64,000 bases of DNA from a virus. This document shows positions 48,708-57,231 of the stretch, piece by piece. The DNA lies in the IMG/VR virus record IMGVR_UViG_3300028654_000001, positions 1-64,000 of that record. One strand, given 5' to 3'. The translations under genes and the position numbers were made by a program. The first letter of the stretch is position 1. The number at the start of each line of letters is the position of its first letter. Under the pieces are notes generated by a model. That model ran no database searches, was not told where the DNA came from, and was given only the letters and a program-made list of their open reading frames with translations.

Positions 48708-50285
48708 TCATTTATCCAATAGTACGAAGTCCGTTCGGCGGTTCTTGGCTCGACAGGGTTCAATATCCTCTGAGCAGAGCGGATTATCAGGACCCGCACC
48801 CTCAGGCAGGAACTGGTTGTGATCAAACCCAAGAGTCGCCAGGTAAGAAACCACAGACGTGGCTCGAGCCTGACTGATCCTCTTGTTAGTAGCAGCGTTG
48901 CCAGTGTTGTCGGTATTACCAATGATCTTGAAGTGTTGCCCGGGGAACGCTTTGGCTTGCTCCACGAACATCATATCAATGATCCCCTTGGCATTCTCAT
49001 CCAAAGCAGTGCTGTTGGTAGCAAAGCTCACTCGAATGGCTTTGCTTGCTACCGCCGCCGCTTGTTGGACTTGAGTAGTAGGAGCCGTAAACACAGTCTT
49101 TGGGGCAGCCGCTTGTGCCTTGTCATTATCAAGTTTGAGATCCTTGATGAAGTCCAGATCAACGATTTGGCTATAGGGTAGTGTATTCTGGGCTAGGTTC
49201 AACTTCCCATATACTGTGGTCATCTTCTCGTAGAGCTCTTTTGCAGTCACACCCTTGTAAGCTGGGTCGAGCCCAAAAAATTGAAGGTTGTCCCCATAGG
49301 TAGTGAGTCGAACGTTGTTGATAGCCTTCAGACAGAACTCAGGTTGATACAGAGGACAACCCTCATGTAGGATGTTTGCTGCTTTCGACTTGGCTGCAGA
49401 GGACCCATTGATCTCAGCTGCGCCCTTCAACCAACCCCGGACCAACTTGAGTAAGTCATCCCGACGCCGATCAAATGTCGCTTGCTTAACGAAAAAGCCA
49501 TCAGCGATAATATGACTGGCCTGCTTTGTGCTGATCAAGACATGGGCTCCGGCTACCGCTGTAACAGCCTCGTCATCACCCGGGGACCAGACTACAGCTG
49601 CATCAACATTCCCAGACTTGAAGGTCTCGACAGCCGTAGCCGCGTCCTTCTGTTTGACAATAGTGACATCCATTGGAGAGACCCCAGCCGAGTCCAACAT
49701 CCACAGAAGGAGAGTATGAGAGGGGGTACCCTCTGCAACGGCAATCTTCTTACCTAACAAGTCAGCTGTAGTCTTGATCTTGGCGGTCACTACAATGGCA
49801 TCGCCGCCTTGTGACCAGTCCGTCTGGAAGAACATCTTGACAGTACCACCGTAGTTACCGCTCTCTGTCGGGAATGAGTCAAAGGTTCCCCACATGAGAT
49901 CCATGGCACCATTCCGGAACGCAGCCCTAGAGGCATCGTAGTCGTCCATGACTTCGAAGTTCACGCAGATCCCATCTGTGTGGTACCGGCTGCTCGGGTT
50001 ATCCTTAAACCCACCGTTCCAGTACTCACCGCCGACGTAACCACCCCAGGTCACGACTCCGATCTCAATGCACTTGTGAGGGCCGGCTGCAGCCACGGTA
50101 GCTGCATTCGGAGTGGGGGTGTCGGAAACGGATCCTTCCTTCCCACCAGCCATGAGGCCCTTCACATCCCCCTCTTTCTTACCCTCGGGAGCGACATACT
50201 TTCTAGCGGACCAGAGTCCGGTTAGGACCAACCCTGAGGCTATTATGAATAGACCGGCTTTACCGGCACCTGTGAGCTTTGCCAT
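48708..50285 (-). CDS. Periplasmic substrate-binding protein fused to OmpA domain
   Basis: 525 aa: N-terminal membrane anchor (about 8-25), an NMT1/SsuA-like binding domain (IGVVTWGGYVGGEYWNGG ... GKKIAVAEGTPSHTLL ... AAVVWSPGD), and a C-terminal OmpA domain (IRVSFATNSTALDENA, GNTDNTGNAATNKRIS, QARATSVVSYL, KNRRTDF) that binds peptidoglycan. Same architecture occurs in bacterial operons with TelA-like and coiled-coil proteins. Substrate unknown. Confidence 0.85.
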   Translation of the reverse strand: MAKLTGAGKAGLFIIASGLVLTGLWSARKYVAPEGKKEGDVKGLMAGGKEGSVSDTPTPNAATVAAAGPHKCIEIGVVTWGGYVGGEYWNGGFKDNPSSRYHTDGICVNFEVMDDYDASRAAFRNGAMDLMWGTFDSFPTESGNYGGTVKMFFQTDWSQGGDAIVVTAKIKTTADLLGKKIAVAEGTPSHTLLLWMLDSAGVSPMDVTIVKQKDAATAVETFKSGNVDAAVVWSPGDDEAVTAVAGAHVLISTKQASHIIADGFFVKQATFDRRRDDLLKLVRGWLKGAAEINGSSAAKSKAANILHEGCPLYQPEFCLKAINNVRLTTYGDNLQFFGLDPAYKGVTAKELYEKMTTVYGKLNLAQNTLPYSQIVDLDFIKDLKLDNDKAQAAAPKTVFTAPTTQVQQAAAVASKAIRVSFATNSTALDENAKGIIDMMFVEQAKAFPGQHFKIIGNTDNTGNAATNKRISQARATSVVSYLATLGFDHNQFLPEGAGPDNPLCSEDIEPCRAKNRRTDFVLLDK

Positions 50286-50311
50286 TTTTTAGTTCCTGTT
50301 GTGGTTAGTTA

Positions 50312-51349
50312 CTACTTACGTTCGAAAATCTTGGAGAAAGAACTTGGCCGATCCCCGTTTAGGTTTGCTTGTTGTTGCATCTCAGCCAACTCGAGCTCAT
50401 CGGTACCAGGTCGGTCACTGATGCGAACCTTGGTGCTTGGCTTAAGTGACCTACTATTCTCGTAGCTCAGGATTCCGTTCTTCTCCCAAGAGGATAGAAG
50501 TGCAAGGCCATCCTTGTTGAAAATGTCGTTCTGGAGATCCATGTTCGAGAATGTTGAGTGTGAGGCTTCGAAGAACCGATCCATCTCACCTAGCTTGTTG
50601 CCGATATCCGAAGCGATGTACTCACAATCCTGCTCGAAGATCGCCTTCTTGCGGTCACCTTCGATGAGTTCCTTAGCTCCACGCATCGCCTTGTAAGCCG
50701 CCTTAATAGATTCATACTTGGAAATTAGGAGGTCTACTCGATGTTCGGTATCATCTTTGAGTAGGTCGAGATTCCGCTTCATATGCTTGAGGATGGCAGA
50801 TGTTTGCTGCATCTGATCCAAGGTCTCAGCCATCTCCTCAACCCACTCCTTCTCACGTTGAGCCTTGTTCGCATTCAGAGTGGTATTGTCGAGATCCCCG
50901 TTTTTCTGAGCGGCTGCAGCATACTTCAGGAAGGTCTCAACATTCTTCCTCCTAGTGGCAATCTTCTGACTAAGACCTGTGATCTGCCCAGCTAGTTGCT
51001 CGAGATAACCTTCAATCTTCTTGAGCTTCTCTATCATATCGAGGATGTAGTTTCTCAAGATTCCGATAGGATCAATGGTAATCCAGATCCCAGTGAATTT
51101 GCGCATGGCGCTCTGGAACCCTGACTTGATCATCCAACGAAAGTTGTCATTCAACAGAAGTGCTACGACAGCAATTAGAGAACCTGCTAGGAATCCAGCG
51201 TAGAGTACATTCTGTAGAAGCTTGATGATTGCTTCTATGTTGTAGAGGATGACACCCCCAGCGACACAACCGAGTATACTGAGGATAGCAAGGCCCATAG
51301 TGCCTTCTGGCCTCTCGAGAAAACCTTTGATCTTTTGCTGTGTGTCCAT
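50312..51349 (-). CDS. Membrane-anchored long coiled-coil protein of the cassette
   Basis: Two membrane helices (about 18-40 and 45-65), then about 200 residues of charged helix (e.g. QREKEWVEEMAETLDQMQQT) and a disordered end. The topology recalls TelA/PspA-like envelope-stress proteins that accompany this type of binding protein in bacteria; I cannot assign it more precisely. Confidence 0.6.
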   Translation of the reverse strand: MDTQQKIKGFLERPEGTMGLAILSILGCVAGGVILYNIEAIIKLLQNVLYAGFLAGSLIAVVALLLNDNFRWMIKSGFQSAMRKFTGIWITIDPIGILRNYILDMIEKLKKIEGYLEQLAGQITGLSQKIATRRKNVETFLKYAAAAQKNGDLDNTTLNANKAQREKEWVEEMAETLDQMQQTSAILKHMKRNLDLLKDDTEHRVDLLISKYESIKAAYKAMRGAKELIEGDRKKAIFEQDCEYIASDIGNKLGEMDRFFEASHSTFSNMDLQNDIFNKDGLALLSSWEKNGILSYENSRSLKPSTKVRISDRPGTDELELAEMQQQANLNGDRPSSFSKIFERK

Positions 51350-51384
51350 TTTCGTCTTTTAGTTGACAGTCAGTGTTCGTCATT

Positions 51385-51432
51385 CATACTAGACAAGTTC
51401 AGTGGTTTGAATCACTGAACTTGTCTAGTATG
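51385..51432. repeat. 20-bp perfect inverted repeat inside the cassette
   Basis: 51385-51404 is exactly complementary to 51413-51432, eight-base loop. It lies between two same-strand genes with no T run, so RNA processing or attenuation is as likely as termination. Confidence 0.75.
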
Positions 51433-51433
51433 G

Positions 51434-52072
51434 TTAGTGGAGCAGGTATGTTTCGATCTTGGTTCGGTCAGAGGTGAGGTTGTTTGCAATAGCCGCTCGA
51501 GTTGCCTCGAAAGCAGACCTCTTGTTTTGGATATCTTGTTTCGCTTGGACGATCTCCAAGTTGATAGCATCCTGTTGTTTCCGATGTTCTTGGATGGATA
51601 TGGTGAGTCGATTGATCTCTGCAGCCTCACCCTCGATGGTGGTAGTCAGGTCAGCAACAGATTTCTCTTTAGCAGTTACCTGTTGAGTTTCGACTCCACT
51701 CACGAAGGATTCAAACTCTGCAGCCTTACCATCAACCACTTTGAGATAATGATCAACAGCATCAAGTAGGATCTGCTTTGTCACCCCCATCGACTGAGCT
51801 GTAGCAAAAACAGCCTGGAACTTCTGCTCCTCGGTCATAGGAACCCCAGCCATACGCACCAAGGAATCTCGGAACTCGATGTAGTCGAACCCAGGGAGGT
51901 TACTAGCTTCGATGGCATCTTGGATGATCTTGGCCATCTCCTGATCCGGTTGCCCAGGGATGATTGTAACCACTGGCTTTGAAGTAACCGACGGAGGTTC
52001 AGAAGCCTTTGAAGCCGCCTTTGGTTTATCAGACTCTGTATCCACAAATATGCTTGCGAGTTTTCCAAACAC
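51434..52072 (-). CDS. Coiled-coil protein of the ABC/OmpA cassette (212 aa)
   Basis: GTG start with AAGGAG eight bases upstream. Residues 45-110 (FDYIEFRDSLVRMAGVPMTE, FQAVFATAQSMGVTKQILLD) and a long coiled coil to the end resemble a conserved partner protein in bacterial binding-protein/OmpA operons. Probably first gene of the cassette. Confidence 0.65.
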   Translation of the reverse strand: MFGKLASIFVDTESDKPKAASKASEPPSVTSKPVVTIIPGQPDQEMAKIIQDAIEASNLPGFDYIEFRDSLVRMAGVPMTEEQKFQAVFATAQSMGVTKQILLDAVDHYLKVVDGKAAEFESFVSGVETQQVTAKEKSVADLTTTIEGEAAEINRLTISIQEHRKQQDAINLEIVQAKQDIQNKRSAFEATRAAIANNLTSDRTKIETYLLH

Positions 52073-52147
52073 AGGCAGTCTCCTTCGAGGTTAGCGCCGT
52101 CCGATGTACTCAAATCTTAGATGAATGTCAATAAATCTTGGTCTTAG

Positions 52148-52153
52148 TACACC
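52148..52153 (-). promoter_or_regulatory. GGTGTA element upstream of ABC cassette
   Basis: CCGGTGTACTAAGACC about 80 bases before the first cassette gene, with a separate TTGACA nearby; implies the cassette is under phage-type control. Confidence 0.4.
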
Positions 52154-52176
52154 GGAAGACAACTTTTAGTTAAGAT

Positions 52177-52410
52177 TCATAACGGCTCATTGTTCGGATT
52201 CAATTCTGGAACCCTTTCAACTACCCCACGACTCACCATCTCCCTCTTACCCTCTTCGGATAAATACCATGTGTTAGTGATTCGATGAAACATCTCTGGA
52301 CTTGCCTGTAGAAGGAGATTCTGCGCCAACATCTGGTCACATACTGGTAGGAACCCTCTAGTGACAATGCAATACTCAAAGGTTTTTTTACCATCCTCAA
52401 TCCGAAACAC
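52177..52410 (-). CDS. Hypothetical protein (77 aa)
   Basis: GTG start overlapping the E1-like gene by 14 bases. Possible winged-helix character (FHRITNTWYLSEEGKREMVS). No family recognised. Confidence 0.5.
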   Translation of the reverse strand: MFRIEDGKKTFEYCIVTRGFLPVCDQMLAQNLLLQASPEMFHRITNTWYLSEEGKREMVSRGVVERVPELNPNNEPL

Positions 52411-53152
52411 ATTGAGAGCAGACAGGGCAACTCGAATCCCTCGTTACGGGTAGTTCCTGGAACCTCATTTCTAAAGCATTGAAAACTAAGAGCCTTCCTA
52501 CCAAAGGCTCCCCAATCTCGAGGGTGACTTTGAGAGCCTCTGTCGCTTGAAGCATCCCGATGGTGCCAGGCACAACCCCAAGGACGCCTCCGGGGCGGTT
52601 GGGCTTATCCACAGCCACGGACACGTTTGGGTACAGACATTGGTAGCAGGGCCCCTTGCCACGAACAAGGGTCGTCACCTGCCCCTCGAAGCTGGACACA
52701 CTCCCATGAATCAACGGAATCTTGTAGTACATGCAGGCTCGATTCAGAAGATACCGAGTCCTCGCGTTATCACAACAATCCACGACAATATCCCACCCAT
52801 AGGTGAAAATTTCCTCAATATTATCACAGGTTAGCCTCTGAGGTAGGGAGATGACCCTCACATCAGAGTTCAGTTGAGTGATGACTTTCTCGGCACTCTG
52901 GGTCTTGAGGAGCCCAACCTTAGAATGGATAACCTGCCTCTGAAGATTCGACAAGGATACCTTGTCATTATCCAAAATCCCAAGGGTACCGAACCCGGCT
53001 GCAGCCAGGTAGAGAGCCACCGGAGAACCTAACCCTCCCAACCCAACAATCAGGGCTCGACTTTCAAAGAGCCTAGCCTGCCCCTCCTCCCCAACTTCTG
53101 GTAGAAGGAAGTGCCTCCCATACCGTTCTCTATGGTCATCGCTAATGATCAT
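52397..53152 (-). CDS. E1-like adenylyltransferase (ThiF/MoeB family)
   Basis: 251 aa. RYGRHFLLPEVGEEGQARL, GLGGLGSPVALYLAAAG (nucleotide-binding loop), LDNDKVSLSNLQRQ, DCCDN and two zinc pairs (CYQC, CPVC) match MoeB/ThiF. Such enzymes adenylate the C-terminal GlyGly of ubiquitin-like carriers. No carrier or JAB protease is evident in this window, so it may act on a host carrier or one encoded elsewhere. Confidence 0.85.
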   Translation of the reverse strand: MIISDDHRERYGRHFLLPEVGEEGQARLFESRALIVGLGGLGSPVALYLAAAGFGTLGILDNDKVSLSNLQRQVIHSKVGLLKTQSAEKVITQLNSDVRVISLPQRLTCDNIEEIFTYGWDIVVDCCDNARTRYLLNRACMYYKIPLIHGSVSSFEGQVTTLVRGKGPCYQCLYPNVSVAVDKPNRPGGVLGVVPGTIGMLQATEALKVTLEIGEPLVGRLLVFNALEMRFQELPVTRDSSCPVCSQCVSD

Positions 53153-53391
53153 AGAACATACCCAGCAGCGTGAAACAGCCTATTAATCATGGCTCTTCCC
53201 TCTGGGGTAACCTCAACCCGCTTCCAAGGTCCACCTTCGTCAGTGATCTTAACCCACCCGACAGCTGCTAACCTATCATAGATGTCACCGGGGTCATCTG
53301 AAGAACCACTCTTGTAATCGAGGTGGCCGGGATCCATCCTATCTAGGTTAAACAAGACTGGCAAGTCTTCTACGAACTCTTCTCGATTCAT
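53149..53391 (-). CDS. Small winged-helix-like protein (80 aa)
   Basis: DIYDRLAAVGWVKITDEGGP, then VEVTPEGRAMINRLF resemble a winged helix lacking the first helix. Coupled to the E1 gene by ATGA. Confidence 0.5.
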   Translation of the reverse strand: MNREEFVEDLPVLFNLDRMDPGHLDYKSGSSDDPGDIYDRLAAVGWVKITDEGGPWKRVEVTPEGRAMINRLFHAAGYVL

Positions 53392-53547
53392 AGCTATAAG
53401 TCTAGCATGGATCTAGCTATGGATTCAAGAAGTAGCTTCATACACGTCTGATTGAAACATCCCATTTTGCTCAGGAGCCTATCACATGAGAGCCAACCTT
53501 GTGCATAACTAATTGCTAAATTGGCCAAGTTTTAGTATAGTAAACCC

Positions 53548-54411
53548 ATGGCCGACAATGAGGACATCGAATCCTACTGGGAAGGACTTCGCCCACCTCG
53601 AGAGCCTGACCCTCCAATGACTGAGGAGCGGAGGCGAGCCATTATGGCGGGCCGCCAACTTGCCCGAACTCAATACTCCGAAGATGAGTTCAATGCCCTC
53701 TTCCGGGACTACGTTGATCCAGGCCGCGGACAATCAACTCTGACCATTGAAGAGCAACAGCAGCTTGAAAGGCACTCGATTCTTAGTTCCCCAGAGGCGT
53801 TGTCCCAAGAGGTGCTTGGTGAGAGTGCTCTCCGGATCCAACGAGAGGTTGAGCATCGACGTGAAAGGGGCCTCTCCCCCATTCCACTCGCTGTGGACGG
53901 GTATTCAATTCAACCGCATGAAACACTTGAACAATTCGCCAACAGAGCTCACCTAGTCTATGAGGTAGATCCTGACGAGGACCCTGATGAATTACGTACC
54001 CGAGCCTGGGAGGATACTCACGTACTCAACTCCCCCTTTGGCACTATGACCAGTGAGCAAATCCAGTTCGTTCAGTGGCTCTTTCAACACTGGGAGGGTA
54101 TGACGGAACCACAGCAAAACTGGTTCCAAGATCAGGTCACCTTAGCTCGAGGGAACCAATCTATCGATCTAACAGCACTGGGGATTGGAACCGAAGTCCA
54201 CAGACGGATTGAAAACTCGGTCAGTAGAGCTATCCAAGGGTATGTAGGGCAACCCAGCGATAGAACTCAACTAAGGCATACCGTTGAAAGAGCTGTGATG
54301 GAAGATCCCGAGTTGTTCAATAACCGAAGAATAGTAAGGGAAGCCTTTGAGCGAATGGCGGATCAAATAGATCTTGGGGAAGCCATTATGGCGGGCCTTC
54401 CCAGAAGATGA
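53548..54411 (+). CDS. N-terminal-tag protein, largest member (287 aa)
   Basis: MADNEDIESYWEGLRPPREP is the clearest copy of the N-terminal motif. The rest is mostly helical, rich in Arg/Glu/Gln, with no family recognised; no shared C-terminal domain. TATAGT precedes the ATG by about 13 bases. Confidence 0.65.
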   Translation: MADNEDIESYWEGLRPPREPDPPMTEERRRAIMAGRQLARTQYSEDEFNALFRDYVDPGRGQSTLTIEEQQQLERHSILSSPEALSQEVLGESALRIQREVEHRRERGLSPIPLAVDGYSIQPHETLEQFANRAHLVYEVDPDEDPDELRTRAWEDTHVLNSPFGTMTSEQIQFVQWLFQHWEGMTEPQQNWFQDQVTLARGNQSIDLTALGIGTEVHRRIENSVSRAIQGYVGQPSDRTQLRHTVERAVMEDPELFNNRRIVREAFERMADQIDLGEAIMAGLPRR

Positions 54412-54420
54412 ATCTATTGA

Positions 54421-54747
54421 CTAGATCACCACTCGGGTCATACAGACCCGGCTCCGGAACTCCTGAGATACCAGATGCTCACCATGAAAGTAGCACCCAT
54501 CGTCCGTGCTGGTTGCTTCGCAGACTTCCTTCCGATAGTGGAGCCGAAACTTACCCTTGGTCACGGAGAAATCTCTACTAATACTCGTTACGTCCCTCAG
54601 GTTAGCAACCTTCTCGCGGGTTGGACTTCGTCCTCTAAAGTTAGTAGGGTTGTGGTTCAGGTGATCATCGTGCCAGTAGATGATCACCTCACCGTCGACA
54701 ACCTTGACTCTGGCCTCCAATGAAGCTGGTTGCTTGAACCTACTCAT
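54421..54747 (-). CDS. Hypothetical protein (108 aa)
   Basis: Beta-rich, His-containing (YWHDDHLNHNP), two Cys; no family recognised. ATG overlaps the upstream stop. Confidence 0.5.
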   Translation of the reverse strand: MSRFKQPASLEARVKVVDGEVIIYWHDDHLNHNPTNFRGRSPTREKVANLRDVTSISRDFSVTKGKFRLHYRKEVCEATSTDDGCYFHGEHLVSQEFRSRVCMTRVVI

Positions 54748-55715
54748 GACTTCGTCTTCTTCTTTGGGGACTTTTTAGACTGTTGAGGTGCTTCATTCTT
54801 CTTGGCACCTCGAACAGAGAGCTTCAACTTATCTAGGGCAGCGGACAACTGAGACTTGATGTTGTCCCCGATGTTAGCCTCATCTTGTTCGAAGTGGCTC
54901 AAGAGCGAGACTGCCGCGTCACTGTCACCAAACCTGACTTGCTCCTCTACGCGCCTGGATACCTCATCAAGAGCAGCAGATCGGTCAATGTGGGACTTGA
55001 TGACCTCCACCACAGCGTCCGAAAGACCGGGGAGCCCAGAATACAATCGCTTGGAGATGATCTCCTCGAGTTCTGAACCTTCACGACCAAGCTCAGCAAG
55101 TTTGGTCAGTAGCTGCTTTCGCTTGGTATCCCTCTCCTTCACCAAAGCCCTGAACTCCCCAATGGACATGCTCTGATCAAGTTCAGCCATCAGAATTGGT
55201 TCAGAGATGGTCTCAACCTCATCTCGAATCTTGTCCCCTTGAACCAGAATGACTTCCTTACGATCGATCATCCTCGCTGTTTCCGGATCGATGATCTGCA
55301 CTGCAGCCTTCAGTGCAGGCAACTCATCGAGAACAGCCTTTGCTCTCTGCTCGGCTATATCATTTAGGGCACTTGGGTCGCGCCCACCTACACTAGGGTT
55401 AGGATAATCGTATTGCCCACTCTCAGTCTTCGCATAGAATCGATGGGGGTTGAAGTCCAAACCATTCCCATATCGACGAGTATCATTGTCATAGAGCTTA
55501 CGAAGATGTTTCTGGCTGATGAACTTCCGACTCTCAGCTGTACGGGAAATTTCATAAGCCGTCTTTTCTAGAAGGTATCGAGCCGCAATGACTCGATTAT
55601 GGAATAACTCAACAAACTCAATCTTCTTCCCCTCCCCCCAGTTCACTATATTTGAGTTCTGTACAGAGGATAGAAAGTCACCTGTCGGGGTATCCAGTAG
55701 CTGGTTGTCGTCCAT
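54744..55715 (-). CDS. Helical protein with Lys-rich tail (323 aa)
   Basis: Long helical segments (about 170-300) and a basic end (SKKSPKKKTKS). Could be a structural or DNA-associated protein; no family recognised. Confidence 0.55.
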   Translation of the reverse strand: MDDNQLLDTPTGDFLSSVQNSNIVNWGEGKKIEFVELFHNRVIAARYLLEKTAYEISRTAESRKFISQKHLRKLYDNDTRRYGNGLDFNPHRFYAKTESGQYDYPNPSVGGRDPSALNDIAEQRAKAVLDELPALKAAVQIIDPETARMIDRKEVILVQGDKIRDEVETISEPILMAELDQSMSIGEFRALVKERDTKRKQLLTKLAELGREGSELEEIISKRLYSGLPGLSDAVVEVIKSHIDRSAALDEVSRRVEEQVRFGDSDAAVSLLSHFEQDEANIGDNIKSQLSAALDKLKLSVRGAKKNEAPQQSKKSPKKKTKS

Positions 55716-55767
55716 GGGCGGGTACCGTATACCTAAAACTGCCTGACTGTAAACAGATAACGGATAC

Positions 55768-56202
55768 TTACGGATAGACCCAATTGGCTTCTACGTTGGC
55801 CCCACGCTTCTTAGCTAGGTGAATTCCACGACTTAGGTGATCTTGTAGCTTACCACTCTGACACAGGCTATCGACAATTTTAGCGATTATCTCTGGAGTT
55901 TGCTCGCCATAGGTGATCGGGTCGAAGTCCAAGTCCTGACTGATATCCACCAACATTCGTAGCTTCACGAGGATATCGTAGGGTTGGGACTCGAGCAGCC
56001 GCCTCAATTGAGTCGAGGTGCGTCCCGTATCCTTGCAACCTGAGTTCTTCAAGATACGATCCACGTCCGCCCACTCCTCATCAGTTCCCTGCAGCACATC
56101 CTCTGCCTCAGCCAACTCAGCAAGTCCAACAATCTTTCTGACTACATCTGAGAAACTGTTAGGGATACATGCTCGTTGTACAACTACTTCAAGGGTTTTC
56201 AT
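55768..56202 (-). CDS. Helical hypothetical protein with hairpin-masked RBS (144 aa)
   Basis: All-helical (VVRKIVGLAELAEAEDVLQG), no family recognised. TAGGAGG six bases before ATG is the strongest ribosome binding site in the window and lies in the 3' arm of a short hairpin. Confidence 0.55.
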   Translation of the reverse strand: MKTLEVVVQRACIPNSFSDVVRKIVGLAELAEAEDVLQGTDEEWADVDRILKNSGCKDTGRTSTQLRRLLESQPYDILVKLRMLVDISQDLDFDPITYGEQTPEIIAKIVDSLCQSGKLQDHLSRGIHLAKKRGANVEANWVYP

Positions 56203-56206
56203 AGAA

Positions 56207-56221
56207 CCTCCTAACAGGAGG
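56207..56221 (-). promoter_or_regulatory. Hairpin sequestering Shine-Dalgarno
   Basis: On the minus strand CCTCCT GTT AGGAGG folds on itself, burying the AGGAGG used by the 56202 start. Confidence 0.45.
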
Positions 56222-56370
56222 CTATCCTAACCATGAGCTAATATCAAGGAGATCCTAAGTGGTATAACTTAAGTACCCCTGTACAACCCAGTAACTTCAA
56301 TGATAACAGGATCTTGGTTGAGTTGAAGGGAAATGTAGATCATTCGTCAAGCCCAACCCTGGACTATCAA

Positions 56371-56643
56371 TCACGTGCCTGGGGGCAGATACCCCAGGAA
56401 AGGATCAGGAGCCTTCGGTTCTAGATCCACTTCGGTCATCTCGATCTCAGAAAATTCTTTATTTAGGACATCTTGAATGATCTTTATCAAGTTTTCTCTG
56501 GCCTCTTCAGGAGTATTACCTTCAGTCCGAAAGGGTTCCGTGTTAGACCAAGGAAAAGATCTACATGCAGCAATGTATAGGTTTTTCGACGAATAGGGTG
56601 GCCATTGCTTGGTCCTCCGGTAGGTAATAATCTGAAACTTCAT
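56371..56643 (-). CDS. HicB-like protein (90 aa)
   Basis: YIAACRSFPWSNTEPFRTEG, then TPEEARENLIKIIQDVLNKE follows the HicB antitoxin fold (strand, turn, EA..N helix). No HicA toxin neighbours it. GGTGTAATTT lies 15 bases before ATG. Confidence 0.5.
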   Translation of the reverse strand: MKFQIITYRRTKQWPPYSSKNLYIAACRSFPWSNTEPFRTEGNTPEEARENLIKIIQDVLNKEFSEIEMTEVDLEPKAPDPFLGYLPPGT

Positions 56644-56652
56644 AGAATAAAT

Positions 56653-56658
56653 TACACC
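56653..56658 (-). promoter_or_regulatory. GGTGTA element before 56643 gene
   Basis: CTGGTGTAATTTATTCT then ATG, 15 bases. Confidence 0.45.
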
Positions 56659-56699
56659 AGACTTTAGTGAGATCGGAGTTCCTCGTGCGTAGTACTAGT

Positions 56700-57005
56700 A
56701 TGTCCAGGAAGAATTCCAAGGTTCTCAGTGACCTACTCAGCAAGTTGAACCAAGAACTACTAACTGTAGGCTTGAAGAATGATACTGGAATATCAGGGTG
56801 TTTTCGCTTCCGGCTCCCCTTGGGTCAGTACCCGCTCATCGGTGTACTTCGGGACACTGGGCTCTACCTATGCCGTCAAAGCGTTGACTTCATTGAAGTT
56901 CTAGGTTCCGAGATTATTCCCCTGGACACCCATGTCCAGGACATGGTTTCCAAGATCAAGGATCGATACAACACCCTAGTTCGCTGTTACAGCCCAGAGA
57001 GTTGA
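56700..57005 (+). CDS. Hypothetical protein (101 aa)
   Basis: Helical start, beta-rich middle (GCFRFRLPLGQYPLIGVLRD). GTG 56667 is an alternative start with CGGAG nearby. Immediately precedes the IF-1-like gene. Confidence 0.5.
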   Translation: MSRKNSKVLSDLLSKLNQELLTVGLKNDTGISGCFRFRLPLGQYPLIGVLRDTGLYLCRQSVDFIEVLGSEIIPLDTHVQDMVSKIKDRYNTLVRCYSPES

Positions 57006-57006
57006 A

Positions 57007-57231
57007 ATGCCAAGAGAAGACCTAATTCAAATTGAAGGAACTGTAACCTCTGCCCTCGGAGGCGGTCAGTATGAGATCAAGCCACTCGACGGATCAGAAA
57101 GTATCAGAGCTCAACTCTGCGGAAAGATGAAGAAACATAACATCCGTCTGATCCTAGGGGACAAGGTGAGGGTCGGGGTACCCCCCTATGATACGAGCCA
57201 CGGCATCGTCACTTGGAAGCTCAGGAGTTAA
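57007..57231 (+). CDS. infA: Translation initiation factor IF-1-like protein
   Basis: MPREDLIQIEGTVTSALGGG, CGKMKKHNIRLILGDKVRV and SPYD-like PPYDTSHGIVTWKLR line up along the whole 72-residue OB-fold of IF-1, including the R(I)LxGDKVxV core. IF-1 occupies the ribosomal A site during initiation. A phage copy could bias initiation toward its own mRNAs, many of which appear to have very short leaders. Confidence 0.8.
   Translation: MPREDLIQIEGTVTSALGGGQYEIKPLDGSESIRAQLCGKMKKHNIRLILGDKVRVGVPPYDTSHGIVTWKLRS

Noticed and set aside
46741-53152. Host contamination as explanation for the ABC cassette
   Set aside because: Flanking and internal spacing, overlaps and the upstream GGTGTA element fit the rest of the window; not fully excluded without coverage data.
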